Origin: Syntrophaceae bacterium
Lineage (GTDB): Bacteria > Desulfobacterota > Syntrophia > Syntrophales > PHBD01
Direction of reading: 5' to 3'
NCBI GenBank assembly: GCA_013177825.1
Contig: JABLXX010000001.1
Coordinates: 272,936-336,935, forward strand
Length of the DNA: 64,000 nt
Shown here: piece after piece, positions 48,982-57,921 of the stretch
Numbering within the stretch: the stretch's first letter is position 1
Layout of the letters: each line of letters starts with the position of its first letter
The notes under the pieces: generated by a model
The model's database searches: none
What the model was told of the DNA's origin: nothing
The model's input: only the letters and a program-made list of their open reading frames with translations
Position numbers and translations under genes: made by a program

Positions 48982-49761
48982 TCACCAGTAGCGCCGGGTT
49001 TTCACGCCACGCTCACTGAGAAAGGCCTTGATTCCGTCGATGGTGTACGTCCGGTAGTGGACCATGGAGGCGATCAGGGCCGCGTCGGCCTTTCCCGCCG
49101 TGAGCACGTCCACGAGATGCTGCGGCGTGCCCGCACCGCCGGAGGCGATGACGGGGATGCCGACGTGGGTCGAGATCCGTTCCGTCAGGGTCAACTCGTA
49201 ACCGTCCTGGGTTCCGTCGGCGTCGATGGAGTTCAGGCAGATCTCGCCCGCGCCGAGACGTTCCGCCTCCCGGGCCCACCATAGGGCGTCGATGCCGGTG
49301 TACCGGCGGCCCCCGTGGATGACAATCTCGTAGCCAGAGGGGGTCGTGACCGAAGGCTCCACGCGCTTCACGTCCATGCCCAGGACGATGCACTGGCTGC
49401 CGAAGGCGCGGGCTCCCTCCGTGATGATGGACGGGTTCTCCACCGCGGCGGAATTGACACTCACCTTCTCGGCCCCCGCCAGGATCACCTCCCGCATGTC
49501 CTCCAGGGTCCGGATTCCTCCCCCTACGGAGAAGGGGATGAAGATCGTCTCGGCCACCCGGCGGACCACGTCGATCATAATGTTCCGACCGTCGGAGGAG
49601 GCGGTGATGTCGTAGAAGACGATCTCGTCGGCGCCCTGTTCGTAGTACTCCTTCGCGGCCTCGACGGGATCCCCGATGTCCACGTTTCCCTGGAATTTGA
49701 TTCCTTTCGTCAACTTCCCGTCCCGGACGTCGAGGCAGGGAATGATCCGCTTACTCAGCAT
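48982..49761 (-). CDS. hisF: Imidazole glycerol phosphate synthase, cyclase subunit
   Basis: Builds the imidazole ring of histidine and AICAR from PRFAR and ammonia. 259 residues from [12 protein letters not shown]; catalytic Asp pair in [13 protein letters not shown] and [10 protein letters not shown]. The start overlaps hisH by 11 bp, so both subunits are translated together. Confidence 0.96.
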   Translation of the reverse strand: MLSKRIIPCLDVRDGKLTKGIKFQGNVDIGDPVEAAKEYYEQGADEIVFYDITASSDGRNIMIDVVRRVAETIFIPFSVGGGIRTLEDMREVILAGAEKVSVNSAAVENPSIITEGARAFGSQCIVLGMDVKRVEPSVTTPSGYEIVIHGGRRYTGIDALWWAREAERLGAGEICLNSIDADGTQDGYELTLTERISTHVGIPVIASGGAGTPQHLVDVLTAGKADAALIASMVHYRTYTIDGIKAFLSERGVKTRRYW

Positions 49762-50389
49762 CGTCGCCCCTCCAGCGGCAGAAGTTGGACAGGATCTCAA
49801 GCCCCGGGCGGCCGCTCTTCTCGGGATGGAACTGGACGGCGACGAGATTCCGGCACGCCACGGCGGCACCGAAGGGGAACCCGTAACGGGTCTCTCCGAC
49901 GATCAGTTCCCGGTCCGCCGGATCCGGATAGAAGGAGTGGACGAAATAGAACTCGGCCTCCGGCGGAATGCCTGCGAACACCGGGTGGTTCTTGCGGAAG
50001 GCCACGGAGTTCCATCCCATGTGGGGGATCTTGAGGGTCTCTTCGCCTTCCTTCATGCCGGCGGGAAAGCGGCGGACGACGCCGGGGAGGATCCCCAGGC
50101 AGGGGGTTCCGTCGTCTTCTTCGCTTTTCTCGAAGATCACCTGGGTGCCCAGGCAGATCCCCAGAACCGGCCGGCCTTCCTGGACCCAGCGGCGGATCCA
50201 TTCGTCCAGGCCCGATGCGCCCAGGTTGGCCATGGCCTCCCCGGCGGCGCCCACGCCCGGAAAAATGATACGCTCCGCCCGGTCCAGCCTGTCCGGATCG
50301 TTGGTAACCTCGCAGGGGATGCCCAGGAAATGCAGAGCCCGGGCCACGCTGGTGAGGTTGCCGGCCCGATAGTCCACGATACCGATCAT
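49751..50389 (-). CDS. hisH: Imidazole glycerol phosphate synthase, glutaminase subunit
   Basis: Supplies ammonia to HisF. 212 residues from [19 protein letters not shown], with GAGGAAAG upstream. Nucleophile Cys in LGICLGTQ (usual form GICLGMQ), oxyanion strand PHMGWN, and His/Glu in [10 protein letters not shown] longer frame to 50767 only shadows the next gene. Confidence 0.96.
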   Translation of the reverse strand: MIGIVDYRAGNLTSVARALHFLGIPCEVTNDPDRLDRAERIIFPGVGAAGEAMANLGASGLDEWIRRWVQEGRPVLGICLGTQVIFEKSEEDDGTPCLGILPGVVRRFPAGMKEGEETLKIPHMGWNSVAFRKNHPVFAGIPPEAEFYFVHSFYPDPADRELIVGETRYGFPFGAAVACRNLVAVQFHPEKSGRPGLEILSNFCRWRGDDAE

Positions 50390-51333
50390 GTGTTTCTTTC
50401 CTCGAAGCGGATTCCCTGATGGGCGTCTCGCCGCTCCAGTTCGCGGTCGATGGCGCCCAGTACGGCCATCTTGTTGACGGCCCATTCGGGAGCGAGGAAT
50501 ATATCCCGGTACCCGTCGGCGGTCAACCGCTGGATTGTCATCCGCGGCGGAAGGATTTCCAGGACGTCGCAAACGGCCTCCACGTACTGCTCCCGGCTCC
50601 ACAACGGGAAGGGCTCCCGTTCGTAAAGCGCTCCGAGAGGCGTTCCCGAGAGCACCAGCAGACAGTGGATCTTGATCCCGTCGACGGGCAGTCCCGCCAG
50701 CGTCCGGGCGGTTTCGAGGACGTCTCCCCGGGTCTCGCCGGGCAGCCCCGCGATGATGTGCACGCAAAGGTTGAGGTTTCGCCCGGAGGCCCGGTCCACC
50801 GCCTCCAGGAATCGTTCCGCCCGATGGCCGCGGTTGATCCGGGCCAGGGTCCGGTCATGGATCGACTGGAGGCCCAGTTCGAGCCAGACATGGCGATCCT
50901 GCGCCAGTTCCTCCAGCAGATCCAGGACCTCGTCGGGCAGGCAGTCGGGCCGGGTTCCGATGGACAGGCCGGCCACGTCCGGCAGGGCCAGGGCCTCCCG
51001 GAAGAGTTCCCGAAGGTGTTCCACGGGGGCATAGGTGTTCGTGAAGGTCTGGAAATAGGCGATGAACCGGGCGGCCCGGCGGTGTTCCCGGTAGTAGTCC
51101 ATGCCCCGGAGAAGCTGGTCCGTGACGGACGGCAGGGGGCCCTCCATGCGGACCCTGGAACCGCGGCCGTCACAATAGATGCAGCCGCCCGCGGCAACGG
51201 TTCCATCGCGGTTCGGACAGGTGAAGCCGGCATCGACGGGAAGTTTGTAGACCCGGCAGCCGAACCGGTTCAGCCAGTAGCTCTTCAGGTCGTAATATCG
51301 TTTCCTGTTGTTCCAGTAATCTGGTTTGGCCAA
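50386..51333 (-). CDS. TIGR01212/YhcC-family radical SAM protein
   Basis: Radical SAM enzyme of unknown substrate, 315 residues. The cluster cysteines are in FTCPNRDGTVAAGGCIYCDG (C-x11-C-x2-C). VWLELGLQSIHDRTLARINRGH, VHIIAGLPGETRGDVLETA and KIHCLLVLSGTPL are family segments. The most likely start is TTG at 51333 with GGAG nine bases upstream, since the frame continues far upstream against the opposite gene. The stop overlaps the hisH start (ATGA). Family members may modify tRNA or ribosomal components; no link to histidine synthesis is known to me. Confidence 0.88.
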   Translation of the reverse strand: MAKPDYWNNRKRYYDLKSYWLNRFGCRVYKLPVDAGFTCPNRDGTVAAGGCIYCDGRGSRVRMEGPLPSVTDQLLRGMDYYREHRRAARFIAYFQTFTNTYAPVEHLRELFREALALPDVAGLSIGTRPDCLPDEVLDLLEELAQDRHVWLELGLQSIHDRTLARINRGHRAERFLEAVDRASGRNLNLCVHIIAGLPGETRGDVLETARTLAGLPVDGIKIHCLLVLSGTPLGALYEREPFPLWSREQYVEAVCDVLEILPPRMTIQRLTADGYRDIFLAPEWAVNKMAVLGAIDRELERRDAHQGIRFEERNT

Positions 51334-51534
51334 GTGCGGCTCCGGGGACCGGTCCGCCTGCCGGCGGCGCGTGGTCGCTTGATTTGAATGGATAAAATGA
51401 TTGCCATTATTTGGAAATGTAGTATAGCAAATTTCTTTTCCCGGGGCGACCGGCAAGCGTTGAGAAGATCCGCCTGCGGAATCTCCGCCTTGTTCGAAAC
51501 CGGGAAAGAAGATCCCCGCGGGAGGATCCCCGGC

Positions 51535-52794
51535 ATGGTCGTTCAAGCCGTTCAGGAACCGGAATTCTTTGTCTATCTGAGCCAGATTCTTGGCAAACCG
51601 GTTCAGGACGGTCAGGGCCGGACGATCGGGTCGATCGCCGACTTGTCGGCGAACCTGGCGGAGTTGTACCCCTCGGTCGGCACCCTCCGGATTCGTCTTC
51701 AGGGGGTAAAATCGCCCCAGTACTTTCCGTGGCAGGATGTAATTCAGGCCAACGGTTCCATCCGCTGTGAAGGCTCTCCGAAGGGGGCGCCCGCCTTGGG
51801 CGAGAACGAGTTGTTTCTCCGCGACGCCCTCCTGGACAAGCAGATCGTCGACACGAACGGTGCGAAAATCCGGCGGGTCAACGACCTGCAGTTTCTCCGG
51901 TCCCACGAGCGCCTGCACTTGGTTCACGTGGACGTCGGTTTCCGGGGCCTCATGCGCCGGGTCGGGCTGGAAAAGGCCATGGATTTTTTCCTCCAGTCCC
52001 TGTTCGATTACGAGCTGCCGAACCAGTTCATCTCCTGGAAGTACGTCCAGCCCGTCTCCTCGCCGGACCTGCTCAGGCTGTCGATCACCCAGAACCGCCT
52101 GGCGCAGCTGCATCCGGCGGACCTGGCGGACATCATCGAGGACCTGGACATCCACCAGCGGGCGGCGGTCTTTCAGTCCCTGGATGTGGAGACGGCCGCG
52201 GAGACCCTGGAGGAGACGGATCCGAAGATCCAGGTCAGCCTGATTGAGACGGTGGCGATGGACAAGGCCTCGGACATCATCGAGGAGATGTCCCTGAGCG
52301 AGGCCGCCGATCTCCTGGGGGATCTGCCGAAGGACAAGGCGGAGGGAATCCTCAAGGAGATGGAACAGGAAATCGCCGATGACGTGAAGGAACTGCTGGC
52401 CCATCCCGAGGAAGAGGCGGGCGGACTCATGACGACGGCCTTTCTGAGCGTTCCGCCCGAAGCCACCGCCGCGCAGGTCCTGGAGATCCTGAGCCGGGAG
52501 GCGATGGAGATGGATTTTGTCTATTATGTCTACGTGACGGATGCACAGGAGCGCCTGCTGGGCATGCTGAGCCTCCGGGAACTCCTGGCGGCCGCGCCGG
52601 AGGTGCAGGTCGCCGATCTGATGGATACCCGCTTCGTCACGGTCCGGCTGAACGAGGAACCCGACGAGATTGCGGAGCAGTTCGCCAAGTACGGCGTCAT
52701 GGCCATCCCGGTGATGGACCGGGAAAACCGGATGAAGGGCGTCATTCCGTTCCGGAACCTCCTGGAACTGGTGGCCCCGAAACTGGGCAAGTGA
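51535..52794 (+). CDS. MgtE N-domain / CBS-pair protein without the channel domain
   Basis: 419 residues from MVVQAVQEPEFFVYL, with GGGAGG nine bases upstream. The first 130 residues resemble a PRC-barrel-type repeat pair (LGKPVQDGQGRTIGSIADLSANLAE). Next is an MgtE-type helical N domain (LHPADLADIIEDLDIHQRAAVFQSLD, DKASDIIEEMSLSEAADLLGDL), then a CBS pair (VADLMDTRFVTVRLNEEP onward). In MgtE these parts sense Mg and gate the channel, but no membrane domain follows here. The Nramp-type gene starts 28 bp downstream, so this protein probably senses the metal and gates or regulates that transporter. Confidence 0.85.
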   Translation: MVVQAVQEPEFFVYLSQILGKPVQDGQGRTIGSIADLSANLAELYPSVGTLRIRLQGVKSPQYFPWQDVIQANGSIRCEGSPKGAPALGENELFLRDALLDKQIVDTNGAKIRRVNDLQFLRSHERLHLVHVDVGFRGLMRRVGLEKAMDFFLQSLFDYELPNQFISWKYVQPVSSPDLLRLSITQNRLAQLHPADLADIIEDLDIHQRAAVFQSLDVETAAETLEETDPKIQVSLIETVAMDKASDIIEEMSLSEAADLLGDLPKDKAEGILKEMEQEIADDVKELLAHPEEEAGGLMTTAFLSVPPEATAAQVLEILSREAMEMDFVYYVYVTDAQERLLGMLSLRELLAAAPEVQVADLMDTRFVTVRLNEEPDEIAEQFAKYGVMAIPVMDRENRMKGVIPFRNLLELVAPKLGK

Positions 52795-52822
52795 GAACGA
52801 TGGAAGAGGACGGAGACCACGC

Positions 52823-54106
52823 GTGTTTGAACGGCTGTTCGGCAGGTCGGCGGGGAGCGTTTTCGCGACCCTGTCCCGCGGCGGCGCATGGAGGCGCTTT
52901 GCGGTGTTCTTCGCCCTCATCGGCCCCGGCATCATCACGTCCAACGTGGACAACGATGCCGGCGGGATCACCACCTACTCGCTGGCCGGGGCGGAGTACG
53001 GCCTTTCCCTCCTCTGGACCCTGATTCCCATCACCGTGGTCCTCATCATCATCCAGGAGATGGGGGCCCGCATGGGGGTGATTTCCGGCAAGGGCCTGTC
53101 GGACCTGATCCGGGAGCGCTTTGGCGCCAAGGTCACCTTCTACCTGATGATCACCCTTCTCCTGACCAACCTAGGGAACACGGTTTCCGAATTCGCCGGC
53201 ATCGCCGCGAGCCTGGAGATCTTCGGTGTCAGCAAGTATGTTTCCGTTCCCCTCGGGGCGGCGTTCGTCTGGTGGCTCGTGGTGAAGGGCAGCTACAAGT
53301 CCGTCGAAAAGGTTTTTCTCTTCGCCTGCTTGTTCTACCTGGCCTACATCGTTTCGGGCTTCATGGGAAAACCGGACTGGGGTAAGGTCGGGACTGCACT
53401 GGTCACGCCCACCATCCGGTTTGACCCGGGGTTCCTCACCATGGCGATGGGCCTCATCGGGACCACCATTGCCCCGTGGATGCAGTTCTATCTCCAGTCC
53501 TCGGTGGTCGACAAGGGCCTCAAGGCGGAGAACTACCCCTATGCCCGAATGGACGTCATCGTCGGCTCCGTCATGGTCAACCTGGTGGCGTTCTTCATCA
53601 TCATGCTGTGTGCCATCACCCTGCACACGAACGGGGTGAAGATCGAGACCGCCAAGGACGCCGCCCAGGCCCTTGCCCCACTGGCCGGGGTTTACTGTTC
53701 CTGGCTCTTCGCCTTCGGCCTCCTCAATGCGTCCCTCTTTGCCGCGTCCATCCTGCCGCTCTCCACGGCCTACACGGTCTGCGAGGCTTTCGGCTGGGAG
53801 TCCGGGATCGACCACAAGTTCATGGACGCCCCCCAGTTCTACGGCCTCTATTCCCTGATGATCATCCTGGGGGCCGGCATCATCCTGCTGCCGGACATTC
53901 CCCTCATCGCCATCATGTACTATTCCCAGGTCATCAACGGGATTCTCCTGCCGGTGATCCTCGTGGCCATGCTGCTCCTCGTCAACGACCGGGGAATCAT
54001 GGGGGAGCACATCAACGGTCCCGTCATGAACGTCCTCTCCTGGGTCGCCGTGGCGGGGCTGATCGCTCTCTCGGCGGGCCTGCTGGTCTCATCGCTCTTC
54101 TCCTGA
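52823..54106 (+). CDS. Nramp-related transporter with altered metal-site motifs
   Basis: 427 residues, about 11 membrane helices of the LeuT/Nramp fold. Helix 1 reads SNVDNDAGGITTY, so the DPGN motif is D-N-D-A (residues 43-46). Helix 6 reads GTTIAPWMQFYLQSS near residue 218, with Ala and Trp where canonical Nramp has Met and His (M-P-H). Loss of the Met is described for Nramp-related Mg transporters. With an MgtE-like sensor gene before it, Mg or another hard cation is the likely substrate. Start GTG, ribosome site GGAG. Confidence 0.87.
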   Translation: MFERLFGRSAGSVFATLSRGGAWRRFAVFFALIGPGIITSNVDNDAGGITTYSLAGAEYGLSLLWTLIPITVVLIIIQEMGARMGVISGKGLSDLIRERFGAKVTFYLMITLLLTNLGNTVSEFAGIAASLEIFGVSKYVSVPLGAAFVWWLVVKGSYKSVEKVFLFACLFYLAYIVSGFMGKPDWGKVGTALVTPTIRFDPGFLTMAMGLIGTTIAPWMQFYLQSSVVDKGLKAENYPYARMDVIVGSVMVNLVAFFIIMLCAITLHTNGVKIETAKDAAQALAPLAGVYCSWLFAFGLLNASLFAASILPLSTAYTVCEAFGWESGIDHKFMDAPQFYGLYSLMIILGAGIILLPDIPLIAIMYYSQVINGILLPVILVAMLLLVNDRGIMGEHINGPVMNVLSWVAVAGLIALSAGLLVSSLFS

Positions 54107-54275
54107 AAAAACCCCTTGCGGAAAATCGGCTTTTTCCATGCCGTCCCGGGGAATGGCTCCTGATCGTCGGCCGGATTGCTGACCAACTCCCGGGCGTTGA
54201 GGCTCCTCTGTCTGGATTCTCCTTGCCACGGGGCCGGAGCGCTTGCTATAAGGCCAAGAAAATGGGGGTTTCACA

Positions 54276-55307
54276 ATGGAAATCGGCATTGTCGGGCTTC
54301 CTCAGAGCGGAAAAAGCACCCTCTTCGAGATCATGACCGGGACGAAAAGCCGGGAACTCCACGGCGAGACGGTCGTCCGGGGACAGGCAACGGTTCCGGA
54401 CGCGCGTTTCGACCGCCTGGCCGCCGTCTTTCCCGAACTCAAGGCGGTTCCGGCCCGGATCCCCGTCACCGACGTCCACGCAGCGGGCGAGAAGGCCTGG
54501 GAGACGCTGCGGCAGAGCCTGAGCGGGGCTGACGGCCTCCTGCACGTGGTGGATGGCTTTACGATTCCCGAGGTCGACGAGGTCATCGCCTCCTACCGCC
54601 GCCTCGAAGACGACCTAGTTCTCTCGGACCTGATGGTCGTCGAAAACCGCCTCGAGAAGCTCCGGAAAATGTCCCGAACGGCCATGAAGCCGCTGGATCA
54701 GCTCCATCTGGCCATCCTTCCCCGGGCCAGGGAACGGCTGGAGGCGGGACTCCCGCTGCGGGAGGCGGGATTTTCCGAGGAAGAGGCCTTCTCCCTCCGC
54801 AGCTTTTCCTTCTGGACGATCCGTCCCGAACTCGTGGTGATCAATACGGCTGAAGACAATCTGGCCCTGGCGGAGGCCTTTCGGGAGAAGGCGGCCCTGT
54901 CGTCGCCGGTCATCGGGATCTGCTGCCAGCTCGAGGCCGACCTGGCGGGCCTCTCGCCGGAAGAACAGAAGGAGTTCCTGGACCCCCTGGGCCTTGAAGA
55001 GCCGGCCTTTGGACGGGTCATCCGGGCGGCGTTTTCACTCTTGGGCCGCGTTTCCTTCTTCACCATCGGCAAGGAAGAGGTGAAGGCCTGGGTCATCCCA
55101 ACGGAGACGAAGGCGCCTCGGGCGGCCGGGGCGATTCACAAGGACTTCGAGCGGGGTTTCATCAAAGCCGAAGTGATTCACTTCGAAGAGTTCGAGACCT
55201 CCGGGAAATCCTGGACGGCCGTGAAGGCGGCGGGAAAGCTGCGGCTGGAGGGGAAGGAATACGTCGTTCAAGACGGCGATATTATTCAGTTCCGATTCAA
55301 CATCTGA
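54276..55307 (+). CDS. YchF/Obg-type GTP- or ATP-binding protein
   Basis: 343 residues, slightly shorter than YchF. P-loop GLPQSGKSTLFEIM; LVVINTAEDNL matches the N-x-x-E nucleotide-base motif of YchF/OLA1; the C-terminal TGS-like domain ends YVVQDGDIIQFRFNI. Switch II normally reads D-x-A-G-L-V; here VTDVHAAGEKAWETL departs from it. It therefore looks like a divergent paralog rather than the universal YchF. Role unknown. Confidence 0.85.
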   Translation: MEIGIVGLPQSGKSTLFEIMTGTKSRELHGETVVRGQATVPDARFDRLAAVFPELKAVPARIPVTDVHAAGEKAWETLRQSLSGADGLLHVVDGFTIPEVDEVIASYRRLEDDLVLSDLMVVENRLEKLRKMSRTAMKPLDQLHLAILPRARERLEAGLPLREAGFSEEEAFSLRSFSFWTIRPELVVINTAEDNLALAEAFREKAALSSPVIGICCQLEADLAGLSPEEQKEFLDPLGLEEPAFGRVIRAAFSLLGRVSFFTIGKEEVKAWVIPTETKAPRAAGAIHKDFERGFIKAEVIHFEEFETSGKSWTAVKAAGKLRLEGKEYVVQDGDIIQFRFNI

Positions 55308-55356
55308 GGGCGTGCCCGGAAAATGCCCGGATGCTTCGTTGTGCCGGTTCCAATGA

Positions 55357-55823
55357 GCGAGAAGGGGAGCGGATTTCAAATCCGCTCCTCCTTTTTCTTT
55401 CTTTTTGCATTGTGGCGCGGGGGCTGTCACGGGGATTCCCGCCGTCGCGGAGAATTTTCCGCGGAGTGCATTATCCGACCGAGCAGCCATCCGGGTGGAA
55501 AATTCTCCTGATTGCTCCTCTGGGAACCCCCGGCCGCGCCCCCGCGGATGGCGGGGAGTGGGGCTTCCCGGAGCGCGAATAGAGGCTTTTTCGGGGCACC
55601 CTGCCGTCGCAGCGCAGCGCCCGCAAAGTCATCTGTCTGAGCGCCGCAGGCGCGAGTTATGACTTTGCAGCGGAGGAGACGCTGCAGGGTCGAAAAAACT
55701 CTTCTGAGCGCGAGGGAAGCCCTCTCCTGCGAGTCGGCTTCTCAGCCAGGGACGCCGGGTTGCTTAAAAAAAGAATAAAAGAAAAGAAGGGGAGCGGATT
55801 TGAAATCCGCTCCCCTTCCTCGC
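55357..55823. repeat. 0.46-kb self-complementary repeat element, copy 2
   Basis: Second copy, same orientation as 38663-39124. End palindromes lie at 55366-55388 (core GGATTTCAAATCC) and 55789-55815 (perfect 13-bp arms). Ends 55357-55376 and 55803-55823 pair over 20 bp with one bulge. Internal pairs: 55449-55460 with 55497-55508; then nested stems 55561-55569/55714-55722, 55587-55593/55691-55697, 55598-55604/55684-55690, 55623-55632/55659-55668, and GCGCC/GGCGC at the tip (55641-55653). It again lies between convergent genes (YchF-like and DUF362-ferredoxin). On the minus strand the right palindrome followed by its U-rich tract should terminate the DUF362 transcript. Confidence 0.85.
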
Positions 55824-55827
55824 ATAT

Positions 55828-56940
55828 TCAAACCAGCCGTTTCACCACCGGGCGGAGCATGCGGCCCATGAGGGGCTCCGCCGTCCGGAGGGCGCCGCGG
55901 GGGCAGACCTCGATGCAGCAGTAGCAGCGGATGCAGGCGTCGTAGTCGAAGCGGAGCCCCGCTTCTTCAACCGTGATGGCCTTTGCCGGACACATGTCCC
56001 GGCAGATGCCGCAGAGCGTACAGGATTCCGGATCGCACACGGGCCGCTGCAGCAGGTGGCGCCGGACAAGGCTGTTCATGGACGCGCTTCCGAAGAGGAG
56101 GGGCTCCGCTCCGGGGATCCGGAATCCCCGGACCTCCGGCGTTTCCCCGTCGATGGCGACCTCCTCCCCGGGCAGTCCCAACTCCTGCCCCGACCGCCAG
56201 GTCGGGAGCTTCTCCGGCTGGAGCCCCACGATGCGGCAGACCGCCTCGTCCAGGGCGAAAGGGTCCGTGGCGGCCATCAGAACACCGAGCGCCCGGGGAG
56301 TGCCGCTCCTTCCGGGTCCCTCTCCCTCCATCGCCAGAATCCCGTCCAGGACCGTGAACGCCGGCCGGACGGTCCGGGCGATCCGCACGAGGAGCCGGGC
56401 AAAGTGATCCCGGTCCACTCCCGCCCGCAGGTGCCATTCGGCCTTGCGGTACCCTACGACGCATCCGAAGAGGTTTTTCACGCCCAGCGTCATCGCCATC
56501 TGGCTGTGGGTCTTGAGCTTCGGCAGATTCAGGATTGTGTCCGCCGTCAGGACCTCCCGGGCCAACTCGATCTTTCCGAAGGGCGGTCCCACGTCGACAG
56601 GAACGGAATCGCGGAACTCGCGGACGGTCACGGGAAGGCCTTCCAGGGCCTGGTCGATCCCGTTTTCCCGGAGGATCCGGTCGAAGGAGCCGATGGCCTG
56701 GCTGTCCCCGACCTCGGGACGGGCGCCCCGCTCCAGGATGTACTCCACGGCGGCCCGGACGACGAGCGGATGGGTCAGGACGGCCTGGCCGGGCTTTGCC
56801 GCCGACAGGAGGTTCGGCTTGACGAGGACCCGCATTCCTTTTCGGATGGCCTCCCGGCCGCCCAGGCGGTCCATCAGGGCGTCGAATTCCTCCTTGAGAT
56901 GCGGCCAGTCGTAGGATGCCGGTCGGACGAAGACGTTCAT
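55828..56940 (-). CDS. DUF362 protein with two C-terminal [4Fe-4S] ferredoxin clusters
   Basis: 370 residues. The DUF362 domain (about 1-290; VLVKPNLLSAAKPGQAVLTHP, TILNLPKLKTHSQMAMTLGVKN) is followed by two cluster motifs, CTLCGICRDMCPAKAI and CIRCYCCIEVCPRGAL. Such proteins are common in anaerobes and may carry electrons or deliver Fe-S clusters. Stop overlaps by four bases the start region of the downstream-facing neighbour (ATGA with the hydrolase gene). Confidence 0.9.
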   Translation of the reverse strand: MNVFVRPASYDWPHLKEEFDALMDRLGGREAIRKGMRVLVKPNLLSAAKPGQAVLTHPLVVRAAVEYILERGARPEVGDSQAIGSFDRILRENGIDQALEGLPVTVREFRDSVPVDVGPPFGKIELAREVLTADTILNLPKLKTHSQMAMTLGVKNLFGCVVGYRKAEWHLRAGVDRDHFARLLVRIARTVRPAFTVLDGILAMEGEGPGRSGTPRALGVLMAATDPFALDEAVCRIVGLQPEKLPTWRSGQELGLPGEEVAIDGETPEVRGFRIPGAEPLLFGSASMNSLVRRHLLQRPVCDPESCTLCGICRDMCPAKAITVEEAGLRFDYDACIRCYCCIEVCPRGALRTAEPLMGRMLRPVVKRLV

Positions 56941-57911
56941 AGCCGGGCAAAGGATTTCCGGACGGCCTCGACCCAGAGGTCCCGGTGGAACAGAAAGGCC
57001 CCCACGTGGCCGCTCGGCACCCAGGTCAGGGTCGAGCCGGGCCAGTGGTGGTGGACGTTCTCGACGGATTCCCGGGAGATGTAAGCGTCAGCCTGGGCGC
57101 CGACGAGAAAGGCCGCCTCGGGCCGGCGAAGCGGCGGCAGGCGCCGGATGTCGGTATGATCCAGGATTTCCCGCATCCGCTCCATGGCGTTCCCGTGCCC
57201 GTCCAGCTGGCGGTTCAGGACGTCCCAGGCACAGTAGTTCTTCAGGAGCCCCTCGGTGAACACGGCGGTGGCCGAGTGGGGAGTGATCAGCGCCGTCACG
57301 GCCAGCGGCTCCGAGTCCAGGGCCGCCGTCCGGGCGGCCATCGACCCGCCCATGCTGATGCCACAGACGCCCAGCCGCTCGAATCCCTCGCGGCGCAGCC
57401 AGTCCACGAGCGATCGTCCTTCGGCGATCGTGGCCCCCGCCATGAGCCAGAGGTCGGAGAAGACGTTCAGCATCTTGCTGTGCTGGCCCGGGGGGCGGCG
57501 GCGTCCGTAGTAGGGGTTTTCCAGGATGAGAGAGCCGATTCCGGACCGGATCAGGGGCAGAGCCAGGGCCTTGCGCCGGCGCTCGAAGCCCTCGTCGCCG
57601 GTGGCGGCGAAGTGCAGGCAGACGGGCGTCCGCCGGCTCCAGTCCCGGGGCAGGACAAGCTCCACATAGGTGGTCCGGCTTTTGGCGGGAAGATTGGGAT
57701 GAAGAAACGGGCTGGGGAAGGACCCCTGTTTCAAAAGGGCTTCGCCCTCCTCGCGGACGTCCTCCCAGACGGGGTGAATGGCGCTCACGGGCCCGGGGTC
57801 GTCGTCTTCCCGGAGGGCCTCCTCCAGGAGGGTGAGATCCCCCCACCCGTGGCGGAAGAAGAGCCTCCGGTTCGACCAGGCGGCATAGGTCCGGTCCAGG
57901 AGACTCGCCAC
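56937..57911 (-). CDS. Alpha/beta hydrolase (ABHD18-like)
   Basis: 324 residues with the nucleophile elbow GVCGISMGGSMAART (G-x-S-x-G), ALITPHSATAVFTEG, the acid site in LVGAQADAYIS and the His in VPSGHVGAFLF. The arrangement resembles the ABHD18/DUF2048 group. Substrate unknown. Overlaps the DUF362 gene start and follows the zinc-ribbon gene after 10 bp. Confidence 0.83.
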   Translation of the reverse strand: MASLLDRTYAAWSNRRLFFRHGWGDLTLLEEALREDDDPGPVSAIHPVWEDVREEGEALLKQGSFPSPFLHPNLPAKSRTTYVELVLPRDWSRRTPVCLHFAATGDEGFERRRKALALPLIRSGIGSLILENPYYGRRRPPGQHSKMLNVFSDLWLMAGATIAEGRSLVDWLRREGFERLGVCGISMGGSMAARTAALDSEPLAVTALITPHSATAVFTEGLLKNYCAWDVLNRQLDGHGNAMERMREILDHTDIRRLPPLRRPEAAFLVGAQADAYISRESVENVHHHWPGSTLTWVPSGHVGAFLFHRDLWVEAVRKSFARL

Positions 57912-57921
57912 GGGATCCTCC

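Noticed and set aside
51334-52974. In-frame extension of the radical SAM gene to 862 codons
   Set aside because: The added part runs antisense through the MgtE-like gene, which has real domains and a ribosome site. Only the last 315 codons are family sequence.
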